DNA from: Homarus americanus
Taxonomy: Eukaryota > Arthropoda > Malacostraca > Decapoda > Nephropidae
Direction: 5' to 3'
NCBI RefSeq assembly: GCF_018991925.1
Contig: NW_024720711.1
Span: 6,578,087-6,642,086 of the forward strand
DNA: 64,000 nucleotides
Below the pieces are notes generated by a model. That model did not search any database and was not told the DNA's origin. It saw only the letters and a program-made list of their open reading frames with translations. Shown here one piece after another: positions 12,573-23,147 of this stretch. Position numbers and translations under genes: made by a program. Each line of letters starts with the position of its first letter. Position 1 is the stretch's first letter.

Positions 12573-13665
12573 TCGCTCCCATACCGAGAGCCTGGCAATA
12601 CTTACCACTCGTCCACGTTTTGTCGATTAATAATTAAAAAAAGAAAACTGCCATTATCAAAGCAATTATTCATTCGGATCATTATTAATTACGTTCGTTG
12701 TGATTAATACTAATTTTCTAATAAGCTTTAATTAACTACAATTATCCCTGTTGGAATAATAACAATTTCCTGTTTAAAGGTTGTTGTTTTTTTCCTTGTT
12801 TGATGTTGATAAAAGAAAATATTTTATGCAATTTGTCTTGACTGTATTGGCTATTGGTAACGTTACGTGGTTAGGTGATGGCGTGTGTACATTAATAACA
12901 TGACGTAATGGTATCGTAGTTTAGCGGCTTGGAGTTAAGAGACAAAAATGACGTGGTTAGTTATTAGTATTTCAACCTTATCACCATGACGTCGTGATAT
13001 CGTAGTTTAGCGCCTTGAGATATAATGACGTGGTTAGGTGTTAGTATTTGAATCTTATCACCATGACGTAACGATATCATAACGTTATATAATTGGTATA
13101 GAAGAGGATTATGTTGCGATATCGCTACATTGGGACATTTGTAAGAACGTTATAAAACAAGACGAAAGTGACCCTTTAGGTCTTAGGTACACAGGTCTTG
13201 AAAATAACCGGAAAAACAACTTTGTTTATTATGGCTGTTGAAAATAGCCACCGACCTGATTGATGTAGATACGAGTTTACTTGCACTAAATAATACACCT
13301 GGTAAATAATGAAGAAACAAAGTACTTAGTAAGATATATAACATAATGTAAGAAAACGTCGTATGAGAGCCTTGAGGTGAGTGATGAGAAAAGTTGTAAG
13401 CTGTAGTGGCTGAACCAAGTGACACTGAAGTTGAAACTGAGAATGAAACTGTTGAATTTGTCAGTAAAATACGGATAAATAATGAACTAAAACACCAATA
13501 CAACTGAGCCTTTTGAGTGCTGGAGGTTCTCTTAATAACAAACAGAAGAAGGACACAAGTCAATTGATGAGGAGCATCCATCTCTCTCTCAACTTTATAA
13601 GGGAAAGGTTTTTTGAAATTTCCAGAAATTAATCTTCAAAAAATAATCCCAATGAAATGGTATAA
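12573..13665. other. Intergenic, no gene recognised
   Basis: A/T-rich. A diverged triplicate of about 85-90 bp is visible between 12880 and 13085 (recurring 'CATGACGTAATGGTATCGTA', 'TTTAGCG' and 'ATGACGTGGTTAG'). No gene found. Confidence 0.45.
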
Positions 13666-13667
13666 AA

Positions 13668-13795
13668 CCATCGTCCTCAAAGGGTTAAACCATCGCCCTC
13701 AAGGGGTTAAACCATCGTCCTCAAAGGGTTAAACCATCGCCCTCAAAGGGTTAAACCATCGCCCTCAAAGGGTTAAACCATCGCCCTCTAAGACA
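13668..13795. repeat. 22-bp minisatellite, about 6 copies
   Basis: Unit containing TTAAACCATCGCCCTCAAAG, with C/T variants. Confidence 0.93.
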
Positions 13796-13844
13796 AACTC
13801 TAAATAAAATATATTGATTGCATAGTAATAAGTTTTATTTGGCT

Positions 13845-13932
13845 TAACGAAACGAATCCCAGCTTGAGGGTAAACGAGACGAATCACAGTTTGGGGGTTA
13901 ACGAGACGAATCCCAGCTTAAGGGTTAACTCA
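13845..13932. repeat. Tandem repeat of about 27-29 bp, 3 copies
   Basis: Three diverged copies of a unit containing AACGAGACGAATCCCAGCTT, directly before the 33-bp array. Confidence 0.75.
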
Positions 13933-13942
13933 CAGCTGAGAG

Positions 13943-14101
13943 TCAACATACAGATAATCGGTACTAGTCAGAGAATGAACATACAGATAATCGGTACTAG
14001 TCAGAGAGTCAACATACAGATAATCGGTACTAGTCAGAGAATGAACATACAGATAATCGGTACTAGTCAGAGAGTCAACATACAGATAATCGGTACTAGT
14101 T
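13943..14101. repeat. 33-bp minisatellite, about 5 copies
   Basis: Near-identical units containing CAGATAATCGGTACTAGTCA, alternating GAGTCAACATA and GAATGAACATA starts. Confidence 0.95.
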
Positions 14102-14274
14102 AATTAATACCAAAGGATGATAAACGAAACACCAAATATAAAAAAAAATCGAAATCAATATACGGCGCCACAGTTGAGATGAGGACCAGGATAATGACAT
14201 CAAATTAAGCTCTTTTGGACGACTCACGGTTCTTAATTTGTTAGTTAATGGAGATTCACCTTACATGGTTATCT

Positions 14275-14340
14275 ATGGGCGGGACACGAGCGGGGGATCG
14301 AACCCTGGCTGAGAGGGGCTGGCGGCACCTGCAGGGTTAT
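14275..14340 (-). repeat. Possible truncated tRNA-derived SINE piece
   Basis: On the minus strand the string CAGGGTTCGATCCCCCGC is a good match to a Pol III B box in SINE-like context. No A box is seen because the GGT/GAT repeat begins beside it. Could be chance. Confidence 0.25.
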
Positions 14341-15052
14341 GATGATAGGTGGGGTGGAGTGTTGTGACTCGGGTTATTTTGGTTGTTGTGGTGGTGTGGT
14401 GGTGGTGGTTTGATAGTAGTATATGGTGGTGGCATGGTGGTAATACAGGTATGTAGTGGTGGTGGTATGGTGCTAGTGTGGTGATGGTATGGTTGTGGTA
14501 ATGGTGGTATGGTGATCGTGGTAGGTTAGTGGTATGGTGATATGGTAGTGAAATAGTTGTGGTGGTACGGTTGTTGCACTGATAAGGATGAACAGTGTTG
14601 TAGATTGTACTTATAGATGGTAATGGTGGTGGTGGTGGTGATAATGGTGGTGGCAATAGTGATGGGGTGATGGGGTGATGGTGGTAAAAAAAGGTGGTGG
14701 TAGTGATGATAATAATGGTGGTTATAGTAATGGTGGTGATGGTGGGGACAATAGTGATGGTGGTAGTGGTGGTGATAATGGTAGTATTGGTATTAATGGC
14801 GGTGATAATGGTGATGATGGTGATAATGGTAAAAAAGGTGGTGGTAGTGATGATGGCAATGATGGTTATGGCGGTGGTGGTGTTAATGGTGGTGGTAGTG
14901 GCGGTGATGGTAATGGTAGTGGCGGTGATGGTAATGGTAGTGGCGGTAATGGTGATGATAATGCTGGTGGTAGTAATAATAGTGGTGACGGTGGGAATAA
15001 TGGTGATGGCAGTGGTAGTGGCGGTAAATACTGTCAGATCAATAGCACTATT
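14335..15052. repeat. (GGT/GAT)n trinucleotide-rich block
   Basis: More than 700 bp of GGTGGT, GATGGT and AATGGT words. It yields Gly-rich, Met/Val-rich and His/Thr-rich frames that I attribute to the repeat. Confidence 0.93.
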
Positions 15053-15364
15053 ATGTAGGTGATAATAGTGGTAATTCCAGGCGCTCTTACTGCTAGTAGT
15101 GTTATAATTTTGTTATTATTTCACTGCTATGTTGTGATTGTTATTGCTTTTGTTAATTTGGATGTTATGGTTTTGTTGTTTTTGTTGTTTATGTTCAAGT
15201 ATTTTGGAGACTAGTTTTTTTTACAGCTGCTAGTTTCAGGTGGTTATAGGTACTTAGGCCCGTAATTATACCCACTCAACAGATACCTCTATAATCCTTC
15301 ATGAAATTGAGACATGATAATGGTATTCCTTAGTGTTAATAAATAATATTTTTTTTCATAGTCG

Positions 15365-15431
15365 TTAGGTTAGGTTAAGGTCAGGTCAGGTCAGGTCAGG
15401 TCAGGTCAGGTCAGGTCAGGTCAGGTTAGGT
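15365..15431. repeat. TTAGG-type repeat passing into (AGGTC)n
   Basis: Starts as GTTAGGTTAGGTT, then becomes about nine AGGTC units and returns to AGGTTAGG. It looks like a telomere-motif repeat in which one variant (TTAGG to TCAGG) spread by local amplification. Confidence 0.9.
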
Positions 15432-15785
15432 TTTCTTCAAGTCGTTAATGCACTGATACTGTAACGTCACCCTCCGCTTAAACATTTAGTAACGGGTGGG
15501 CGAGTGGTTGGGTATATCCATGTATGTCTGTCTGTCTGTCTGTCTGTCTGAGTTCATTAAATGAGTAGGTTAATTATCAGCATACTGTAACTCGTTATAG
15601 TAAATGATGTTAACTCACGCCCACCCCACTGTGTTACTCGGGGGGGGGGCAGAAATGTCAGAGGTTAACATCATACGACCCAATTACTTGATGGGACTGG
15701 TTGTTGAAAGACCAAATACACTCCATCTCCATTTCTCAGTTAAGTAAGTCTTTATATCTCAAGATTCCAGTACGTCATTTTCATT

Positions 15786-15885
15786 TTTCCCTTGAATATG
15801 ATGACTTAACCCCTTGAATATGATGACTTAACCCCTTGAATATGATGACTTAACCCCTTGAATATGATGACTTAACCCCTTGAGT
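15786..15885. repeat. 22-bp minisatellite, 4-5 copies
   Basis: Unit containing CCCTTGAATATGATGACTTA. The TTAACCCCTTGA core resembles the reverse complement of the 13.7 kb unit. Confidence 0.92.
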
Positions 15886-16193
15886 ACAATAACAACCTCC
15901 ATAGCAAGCAAAAGTACTCAAGAACTAAACTTACTATTTTCAAAGGGGTTTAGTTCATCTCACTCACAGGGTTACTTCATTGTACTCAAAGGAGGTTGGG
16001 TCCGTCCTCAAGGAGTTACAGTAAAGTGCTGAAGGTGTGGCCTGGTTATGTGTCGCCGTGATCAACCACCACCCAAGGTCAAGGATTCACTGATGTACCT
16101 GAAGGAGCTGTTTGGTGTTTACGACTCTGACGGGAGGAACATATGGATGACCATCTTGAAGTGTAGGCTATATTGGCGTGAGCATTAATGAGC

Positions 16194-16196
<3 letters not shown>

Positions 16197-16257
<61 letters not shown>
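16197..16257. repeat. (TC)n microsatellite
   Basis: About 30 perfect TC units. A (GA)n run follows at 16365-16390. Confidence 0.95.
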
Positions 16258-16259
<2 letters not shown>

Positions 16260-16526
16260 AAACTTAGTCAGCTTATTACATATTAAAACACATGAGAAAA
16301 TAAAAAAACGCCGACGTCTTATATATTAACAAAAAAGCAAGAAAGAAGACACCTCTATTCTTACGAGAGAGAGAGAGAGAGAGAGAGAGAAGGTTAATCC
16401 CACACATGAGGAAATAATGGTATATCATTCTTCAGGCTTTAGAAAGTCTTGTTGAAGGCATACGTTACGTGAGTCCTGTGACGTCTTCTGGATATTCTAC
16501 CAATGTTTACCTTCTGATATTTCCTT

Positions 16527-16530
<4 letters not shown>

Positions 16531-16575
<45 letters not shown>
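16531..16575. repeat. (GT)n microsatellite
   Basis: About 22 GT units. Confidence 0.95.
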
Positions 16576-16578
<3 letters not shown>

Positions 16579-16837
16579 TTTTATGAACAGACCAGTAAAG
16601 TTGTGTTTTTAAAGAGAGAACAAACAGTTAATATTTACACCCACCTGGACCCAAATCCTTTACGCCTCGCTAAAATATATACGACTTGAAGAAAAAAATA
16701 AATAAAGAGCCAAGACGATTTTTACATTTTTTTTCTCTATAAAACATTTCATTATCTAACGTTATTAAGTAATAAAGTAAAACCATATGAAAGTTTTACT
16801 AAATAATATGAATTAGAACGAAATACCCGAGTTTAAG

Positions 16838-17035
16838 AGATGCATCGGCTGAGTAGAAACATCACACGCCTCCCCTCCCAAGGGTCGCTGATTCGATTCC
16901 AGGTCATCCCATTCTAGTCTGCCCAGCTGTAAATGGGTACCTGACTTTACGGTTGTGGAAACGAGGAGAGTCGAGGGCAGTACCTGTGGGAGGCATTTTC
17001 ACTTCCCCTTCTCCCCCTTCAGCAGTTATGGGGGA
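16838..17035 (+). mobile_element. tRNA-derived SINE-like element
   Basis: The head resembles a Pol III promoter: A-box-like GCATCGGCTGAGTAGA at about 16842 and B box GATTCGATTCC at 16890. It is followed by a body segment GCCCAGCTGTAAATGGGTAC then CTGACTTTA (16921-16949). The same body segment, with a few substitutions, occurs after another tRNA-like head near 58.5 kb on the minus strand, so this is a dispersed family and not a chance match. The 3' boundary is uncertain. Confidence 0.6.
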
Positions 17036-17382
17036 TTTACGGTCATAAACAAAATCAGTATTAATAAAACAAGGCATCGTGTCTCTTTGTTTTTATGATT
17101 ATTTATCATAAAAACACCCTAAAACACCATATATATATCGGTGTGCTTTTATTAATATTTATAGACAAAAAACAAACCACACTATATCTATATATCTTTC
17201 CTACCTTAAAAAAAAACTTGTACAAAAAACCTTTATCACTTGTTTATACCATAACACACACAGATCACGTCCCAACGACAACCATAACACGAACACCTTT
17301 AACAACACAACACAGAAACTCCCGACGTCTCACCCAGGTCAAACACTAACCTTGTGCTATACCTGTGTTGGCAACCTAGTAA

Positions 17383-17715
17383 GTCCTAAGAACCACTAAT
17401 TGTCTTTAAGAACCACTAATTATCCTTAAGAACCATATAATTGTCTTTAAGAACCAATAATTGTCCTTAAGAACCAAATAATTGTCGTTAAGAACTAAAT
17501 AATTGTCCTTAAAACCACTAATTGTCCTTAAGAACCAAATAATTGTCCTTAAGAACCAAATAATTGCCCTTAAGAACCAAATAAATGTCTTTAAGAACCA
17601 CTAATTATCCTTAAGAACCAAATAATTGTCGTTAAGAACAAATAATTGTCGTTAAGAACCAATAATTGGCGTTAAGAACCAATAATTGTCCTTAAGAACC
17701 ATTAAATGTCTTTCA
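17383..17715. repeat. 21-bp minisatellite, about 15 copies
   Basis: Unit CTTAAGAACCAAATAATTGT plus one base, with CTAATT and CGTTAAG variants and single-base losses. Confidence 0.93.
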
Positions 17716-17819
17716 GCGCCGACAACATACATTCTGAAGGGACAAAAAGGACCTCAGGCGTGTGGAAGTCTCAGCTTTTGGGTGTTAAAAACAATTTAAT
17801 TACCAAGGGAGTCAAAGAG

Positions 17820-17880
17820 CAAGAGGTGGGTGGGGCGGGAGGTGGGGCGGGAGGTGGGGCGGGAGGTGGGCAGAAGTGGG
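17820..17880. repeat. (GGTGGGGCGGGA)n short tandem
   Basis: About four copies of a 12-bp G-rich unit, giving a Gly-Ala frame with no other support. Confidence 0.75.
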
Positions 17881-18014
17881 CGGATGAAGAGGTGAGGGCG
17901 AAAACTGCAGGGAATTATGACTGAGAAAATACAATAGTAATGCGAGTTCGAATTCTCAAAAAGGTCGTGAATGATAAATGGTTAAAATGCCAATGAGTGA
18001 TTGTTTATTAGTTA

Positions 18015-18062
18015 GATGATGATAATGATGTTAATGATGATGATGATGATGATGATGATGAT
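18015..18062. repeat. (GAT)n microsatellite
   Basis: Run of GAT/GTT/AAT triplets, most regular at 18035-18062. Confidence 0.85.
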
Positions 18063-18069
18063 ACTGATA

Positions 18070-19200
18070 CTACTACTAATAATAATAGTAATGAATTCAA
18101 TATTACAGTGAGTCTTGTACCTTAACTAGATGTATTCACCTAAGGACCAGTTAGACAAAGAATTTAAGTACAGGTATGGGATCGCTTACCTTAATTAAGG
18201 GACAAAAATAACATCGATAATCTGGTAAAATATACAATCGACTTTCTTAGCGCCAGTCAGGGATTTAGTAACCTGGTACACCTATAGAGATGTTGACGCA
18301 GCTAACGGTACTGTTTGTGGTTGTCTACACCTGTTAGCAATATTCATGGCGTGGTTGGCTCCTGGAGAGTACAATGTAAAGAAGGTGCTAATGCGGTAAA
18401 TATCTGGCTTGTGGGTTCGGCCTTTTTTGTAGTGGTGATTCTGCACTAACACACACACACACACACACAACCACCCACTTCCATCCACACTACTAAACAT
18501 AAATCTCGAGCCCAACCACTTTCCCACACACACATAACCGCCCTACAAATATACAACCAAAACCTCCCCACCACACCCCCGCTCCTAGTCCTTCACCACC
18601 CACCACACTACTCCACCCACCAGCCCCATCACGCCACCTCTATTCCTTCCATCATCCACCACACTACTCCACCCACCTCACCCTACCGTACAATCCATAC
18701 CACTCCACCCTCCATTCACCACTCTTACCCCACAACACCACCTCACCCATCACCCCCATATAAACAAAGGTAACGAAGCTATTGTACAGTAAATACTTCT
18801 CTTGTGAACAAAGAACGAAGCATTGACAATATAAGAGAGCTGCCTCCACATTATTATTATCAGCCTTTAACATCATTTAATTATACAAGCTTATTAGGAA
18901 ACCAAAATTATTTGATGGGTCGTCCTATTAACTAAATCATGGAAGCCAGACTTAATCCAATGTTTGTGTTACCTTATTAAAATGGTCATTATTATCTACG
19001 TGCGGTATTAAAATAAAATAAAATAGACTTGAAACTTTATGGAGTTCAGTAAGTCATATTGTATTGGTCAGTGAATTTAGGAGGAGAGGAATATTTTGTA
19101 TTCTGGGGGAAAATATACAGGTCGAGAGGAAACGAATATGTTCATTTTTATTTACATAAATGGCATGTGTGAATATCTAGTACTACGGTAATTAATACGT
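18070..19200. other. Intergenic; CA run and C/A-rich tract
   Basis: Includes (AC)n at about 18448-18469 and a CCACC/CACTACTCCACC-rich tract at 18540-18740. No supported gene. Confidence 0.5.
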
Positions 19201-19205
19201 AAAAA

Positions 19206-19206
<1 letters not shown>

Positions 19207-19252
<46 letters not shown>
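19207..19252. repeat. (TG)n microsatellite
   Basis: About 22 TG units. Confidence 0.95.
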
Positions 19253-19255
<3 letters not shown>

Positions 19256-19699
19256 TATAAAAACGCACCGGGAAGTAACAAACTACTATACTATACAATA
19301 CTTTTAAATATATTTTCTATCAGAAGTAAATATACGGTGGTCAGCCTCAGGCGGTGGTGTTCGTATTTTTTTTCTTTTTTGGTAGGAGTAAAAAAAATGG
19401 GTAAAAAAATATTAAAGTGAATAAGTTGAAGAAATGGAGAGAGCGAGAGAGAGTAAAGCCTGAAGGCTAACCACCATGCTAGTGTACCTGCGACTCTACC
19501 TGGCCACCGTCTCGTTAAGAGTATGTTGGCACCTACGGGTAATTTCTTTTGGTGTTGTGTAACTTATCAAGAGCCGTGTGTTACATGTATCAGCCTCACA
19601 CTACAACTTCTACCCCTATTAACAGTTTACAACACCTGCTGCGGTACCTGATGCGAGCACCATTACCTTTACAAAATACCTGTAACTTGGTAATACCAG

Positions 19700-19795
19700 G
19701 ACCACACTGTGACTCACCACATGATGACCACACCGTAACCCACATCATGACTACACTATGACCCACATGATGACCACACTGTAACCCCATGACAC
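19700..19795. repeat. Diverged short tandem (CACATGATGACCACACTGTA-like)
   Basis: About four diverged units of 20-25 bp. Confidence 0.65.
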
Positions 19796-20084
19796 CAGGA
19801 ACATAAAAAACCACGAAGTAAAACCTCAAGGTTGACTGATGGAGTTCCACCTTGAAACTGTAGCTTGATGTATTAAATAACTTTTGGTTGTATTTTGGCT
19901 TAAGGTCAAAGGGTTATGTTAGTTCCTGTGTGGCCGGATAACTGTGGCATGTCTCTCTGTACCCTCGGGGGCTCCTGACCTCGGAGGAGTAAACTGAACA
20001 GTACCTCTCCAGACCTACTAATGGAAGTACAATTTGAACCTGCTAATTATTATATAAATGACCTTTTAGGGGATAAGGTGAAAG

Positions 20085-20356
20085 GTTAAGATATACTTTA
20101 CCGGGGTAGAGATATACTGTACCGGGGTAGAGATATACTGTACCGGGGTAGAGATATACTGTGCCGGGGTAGAGATATACTGTGCCGGGGTAGAGATATA
20201 CTGTACCGGGGTAGAGATATACTGTACCGGGGTAGAAATATACTGTACCGGGGTAGAAATATACTGTACCGGGGTAAAAGTACACTGTACCGGGGTAGAA
20301 GTATACTGTACCGGGGTAGAAGTATACTGTACCGGGGTAGAGATATACTGTACTGG
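20085..20356. repeat. 21-bp minisatellite, about 13 copies
   Basis: Highly homogeneous unit GTACCGGGGTAGAGATATAC plus T. The period is a multiple of 3, so the reverse frame reads (TVYxYPG)n. This has the look of a repeat protein but no flanking exon or signal is seen. Confidence 0.95.
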
Positions 20357-20379
20357 TTAGATTCAACTTCCTCTCTCCC

Positions 20380-20745
20380 CTCCTTCCCACTTTCTCTGGT
20401 CCCTCAGTTCTCCTTCCCTCCCTCCCTTTCCTTCTTCCTCACTCCTTTCTCTTTTACTTTCCTCCTTACTTCCAATAACCCTCTCTCTCTCTCGCTTCCT
20501 CCTTTCCTTCATTTATTGTCTCATCTTCATTTTTCTCTCTTCTTTCTTTATTCCCCATCCATCCCTCCCTCCTTTCGTCCTCTTTCTCTTCCGACTCCCT
20601 TCCTTTTTCCACATCTCCCCCTCTCCTTCCTTTCCTTCGCTTCTTGTCCTTTCTACTTTTTCCCTCCGTCCTACTCATCCTCCTCTTCTTCATTCCTCTC
20701 CTCCTCCACCTCCCTCTTTCTCCTCCATCTACTCCTCCCTCCCTC
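20380..20745. repeat. Pyrimidine-rich tract
   Basis: C/T-rich (CTTCCTCC words). Reverse-strand Arg/Glu/Lys frames are artefacts. Confidence 0.8.
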
Positions 20746-21494
20746 AGGTGAGAGACGCCCCCTGGTGGCCACAATTCACCTGACTCAAGGTATTTCTTCA
20801 CCTGTAATAAACAACAACAAGGCGTCTGGCTGGTGACGTATGTATGACGTATTTTTTCGTCGATTTTTTTAATGAATTATTACGACGTGTGGGGGGGGGG
20901 GGTGCGGCTTGACACATTGTTACGGGCTGCCTTTATGTGTACTTGCCCTTCATCCAATACAAAGTAAGAGACAAACAAACAAACAAACAAACAGTGTTAT
21001 ATACATCAGTAGGTATTCCCACTTATACATAGTTAAGTTCCTCAAAAGTCACGGATGTCTCACAGGCCCTGGGAGACGGTGCTGGTGAGGCGATAGTAAA
21101 AGGGGATAATATCCTTGCTGTTGTCTCACAGAACGGAGAGAACAGCCGGGACACGTGTGGCATAGATTTAGTAATATTACTGTACATGGGTCTCTCTCTC
21201 TTTCTCTCTTTTGTGCAAAAAAAAAACAAAAAAATCCTCATCAACAAAACTGTATACCTCGGGTTTTGAAGAAGTCTTATACCATGGCTTACAGATTTCA
21301 TTAGTGGCCGACAGCCGTACGCTTTCGAGGGGCTGTCTCCACTTTTCAGTCACTCGTCTGTGGCGTCCTCCAAAGAGAAACCTCTGATAGTATATCGAAG
21401 ACTCCACCATTGGGATCAGTGTGAATAACTCGGCTCCCGACTACACCTCCTTCTAGGATATATTGAACAGTCTCCAAAATTGGGCCACCAACAA

Positions 21495-21605
21495 CCTAAA
21501 CTAACCTAACCTAACCTAACTTAACCTAACCTAACCTAACCTAACCTAACCTAACCTAACCTAACCTAACCTAACCTACCCAAACCTAACCTAAACTAAC
21601 CATAC
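21495..21605. repeat. Interstitial telomere-like (CCTAA)n, about 20 units
   Basis: CTAACCTAACCTAAC array with a few ACTTAA, ACCCA and AAACT variants, the longest TTAGG-type block in the window. It is fused directly to LINE family L-B on its right. Confidence 0.95.
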
Positions 21606-22318
21606 CAAGTTCATGGTTATGCACATCAACCTCCCCTGCGACCTTTTCCCACCTCCCTCCATTATTTTGGGCCCCAACACACTCCAGGTTGTGGACTCCA
21701 CTAAGCTCCTCGGCGTCACTATAGATAAAAACTACATTGGAAAACACACGTCAGTACAGTTGTCAAATCCTCCAGTTTTCGTCTCCACCTTCCCTCGGAG
21801 TTCCTGCGCCCGAGCTCCTCAGTGTTTACTCAACATTTATACTTCCTAAGCTCACCTATGCCTCCCCTACCTGGTCTTCCTCCCTAAATGCCACACAACG
21901 GAATCTTCTCGAAAAAGTACAGAAGAGGGCATACAAGATTATTCTCTCCCCTTCCTACTCCATATATCAAGAAGCGCTCAACACACTGACCCTCTCGGTT
22001 CTCTCTGATCATCCCCACGACCTCATTTGCAAATTTGGTGAGTAGCTTCTGCACCATCCGAGATCCCTCGTCCTCGAATTCCTGCTCGACACCACAACCC
22101 AGTGTGTTCACTCCCAGTCAATCTTACCTTTTTACACTGTCACTATGGTGAAATGCCTTGAAGTATGACCTTCTCCCCACCGAGTTATTATATATCATAT
22201 TCGTATCACTTATGTTATTTGTATATTATTTGTCAATCAAGTGATCCATTCCTCAATTATATAACTGTATATTTTCAGCCTTTCGCCTGCCATGCTCTTT
22301 CAATTATTATCACACACA
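21606..22318 (+). mobile_element. LINE family L-B, 5'-truncated 3' end
   Basis: + strand coding remnants typical of the C-terminal RT region of CR1/Jockey-like LINEs: TKLLGVTIDKN near 21700, LPKLTYASPTWSSSLNATQR and VQKRAYKIILSPSYSIYQEA (21840-21980). Frameshifts lie near 21760-21850 and 22040. The 3' UTR (about 22170-22315: CACTTATGTTA, GTATATTTTCAGCC, CCATGCTCTTTCAAT) matches the tail at 61.6-61.74 kb and ends in a CA microsatellite. The 5' break joins a CCTAA array, either an insertion into telomere-like DNA or coincidence. Confidence 0.75.
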
Positions 22319-22784
22319 CACACACTGCAATAACTATGCACACACATACATTGCAGTAACTATCTACCACACACACGCACCAAACTATTCCTGTACCTGT
22401 GTTTTACGGGATAAATCACAATACATGTTCAATACGTGTTTACCTTAGCACCCCCACCTCCCCCCACACTATTAGTGGCCCGGCCTTAGACCCGACCTCA
22501 CTAGACCGAACGCCACCGACCTTAACCTCGATATAACAACCACTAATTACCCACTAATACCTCCTTAACAACTTCTTTCATTGGACAATCCGTGCGGAAA
22601 TGAAGTAGTTACCGGAACGAGAGTAGAGGAAGGAAAACTAGTTGGTTTTGAGGAAGGAATAATCAAGGTTTCTATTCTCACGGGTTCGGGGTTTCACGGA
22701 AGCCGGACAAAGTTGCCATATTTATTCTCTTCCTGAGGGCCGAAAAACACTGCGGCGGGGTAATGTTTACTAACGAGGACATGG

Positions 22785-22915
22785 GTGGTCGGGTGAGGGG
22801 GAAGGGGTGGTGGGGTGAGGGGGAAGGGGTGACGGGGTGAGAGGGAGGGTTTAAGGGGAGGCAGGGAGGAGGGGACAGGAATGATATGGAGGGAAGGAGA
22901 GAAAGGGATGGAGGA
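22785..22915. repeat. G/A-rich degenerate repeat
   Basis: GGTGGGGTGAGGGGGAAGGG-type units. Confidence 0.7.
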
Positions 22916-22939
22916 AGGGACATACGCGCACGCGCACAC

Positions 22940-22968
22940 TCACACAGAGAGAGAGAGAGAGAGAGAGA
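22940..22968. repeat. (GA)n microsatellite
   Basis: About 12 GA units after a CACACGCGCACAC run. Confidence 0.9.
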
Positions 22969-23067
22969 GTTGCATGTTAGAGGCAGATAACTTGGCCGGG
23001 GCGGAGGGCATTAAACACGTCTTATCTGGTCTCCGCAGACACTCTCAATACTCACCAGGTCTCTCAC

Positions 23068-23135
23068 GTCATTACAATGCAACGCAACACGACACAACAC
23101 AACACAGCACTACACAACATAGCACTACACGACAC
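23068..23135. repeat. (ACAAC/ACACA)n short tandem
   Basis: ACGCAACACGACACAACACA-type imperfect 5-10-bp units. Confidence 0.75.
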
Positions 23136-23147
23136 AAGTCACAATAT

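Noticed and set aside
14675..15062. Gly-rich secreted or structural protein
   Set aside because: Produced by (GGT/GAT)n; all three frames are equally open and no signal peptide or flanking exon is seen.
13668..20356. CRISPR-like arrays (evenly spaced 21-33-bp repeats)
   Set aside because: Repeats are contiguous without unique spacers, and the DNA is eukaryotic.
20043..20390. TVYxYPG repeat protein on the minus strand
   Set aside because: A 21-bp tandem with a period divisible by 3; no unique N- or C-terminal domain supports a gene.
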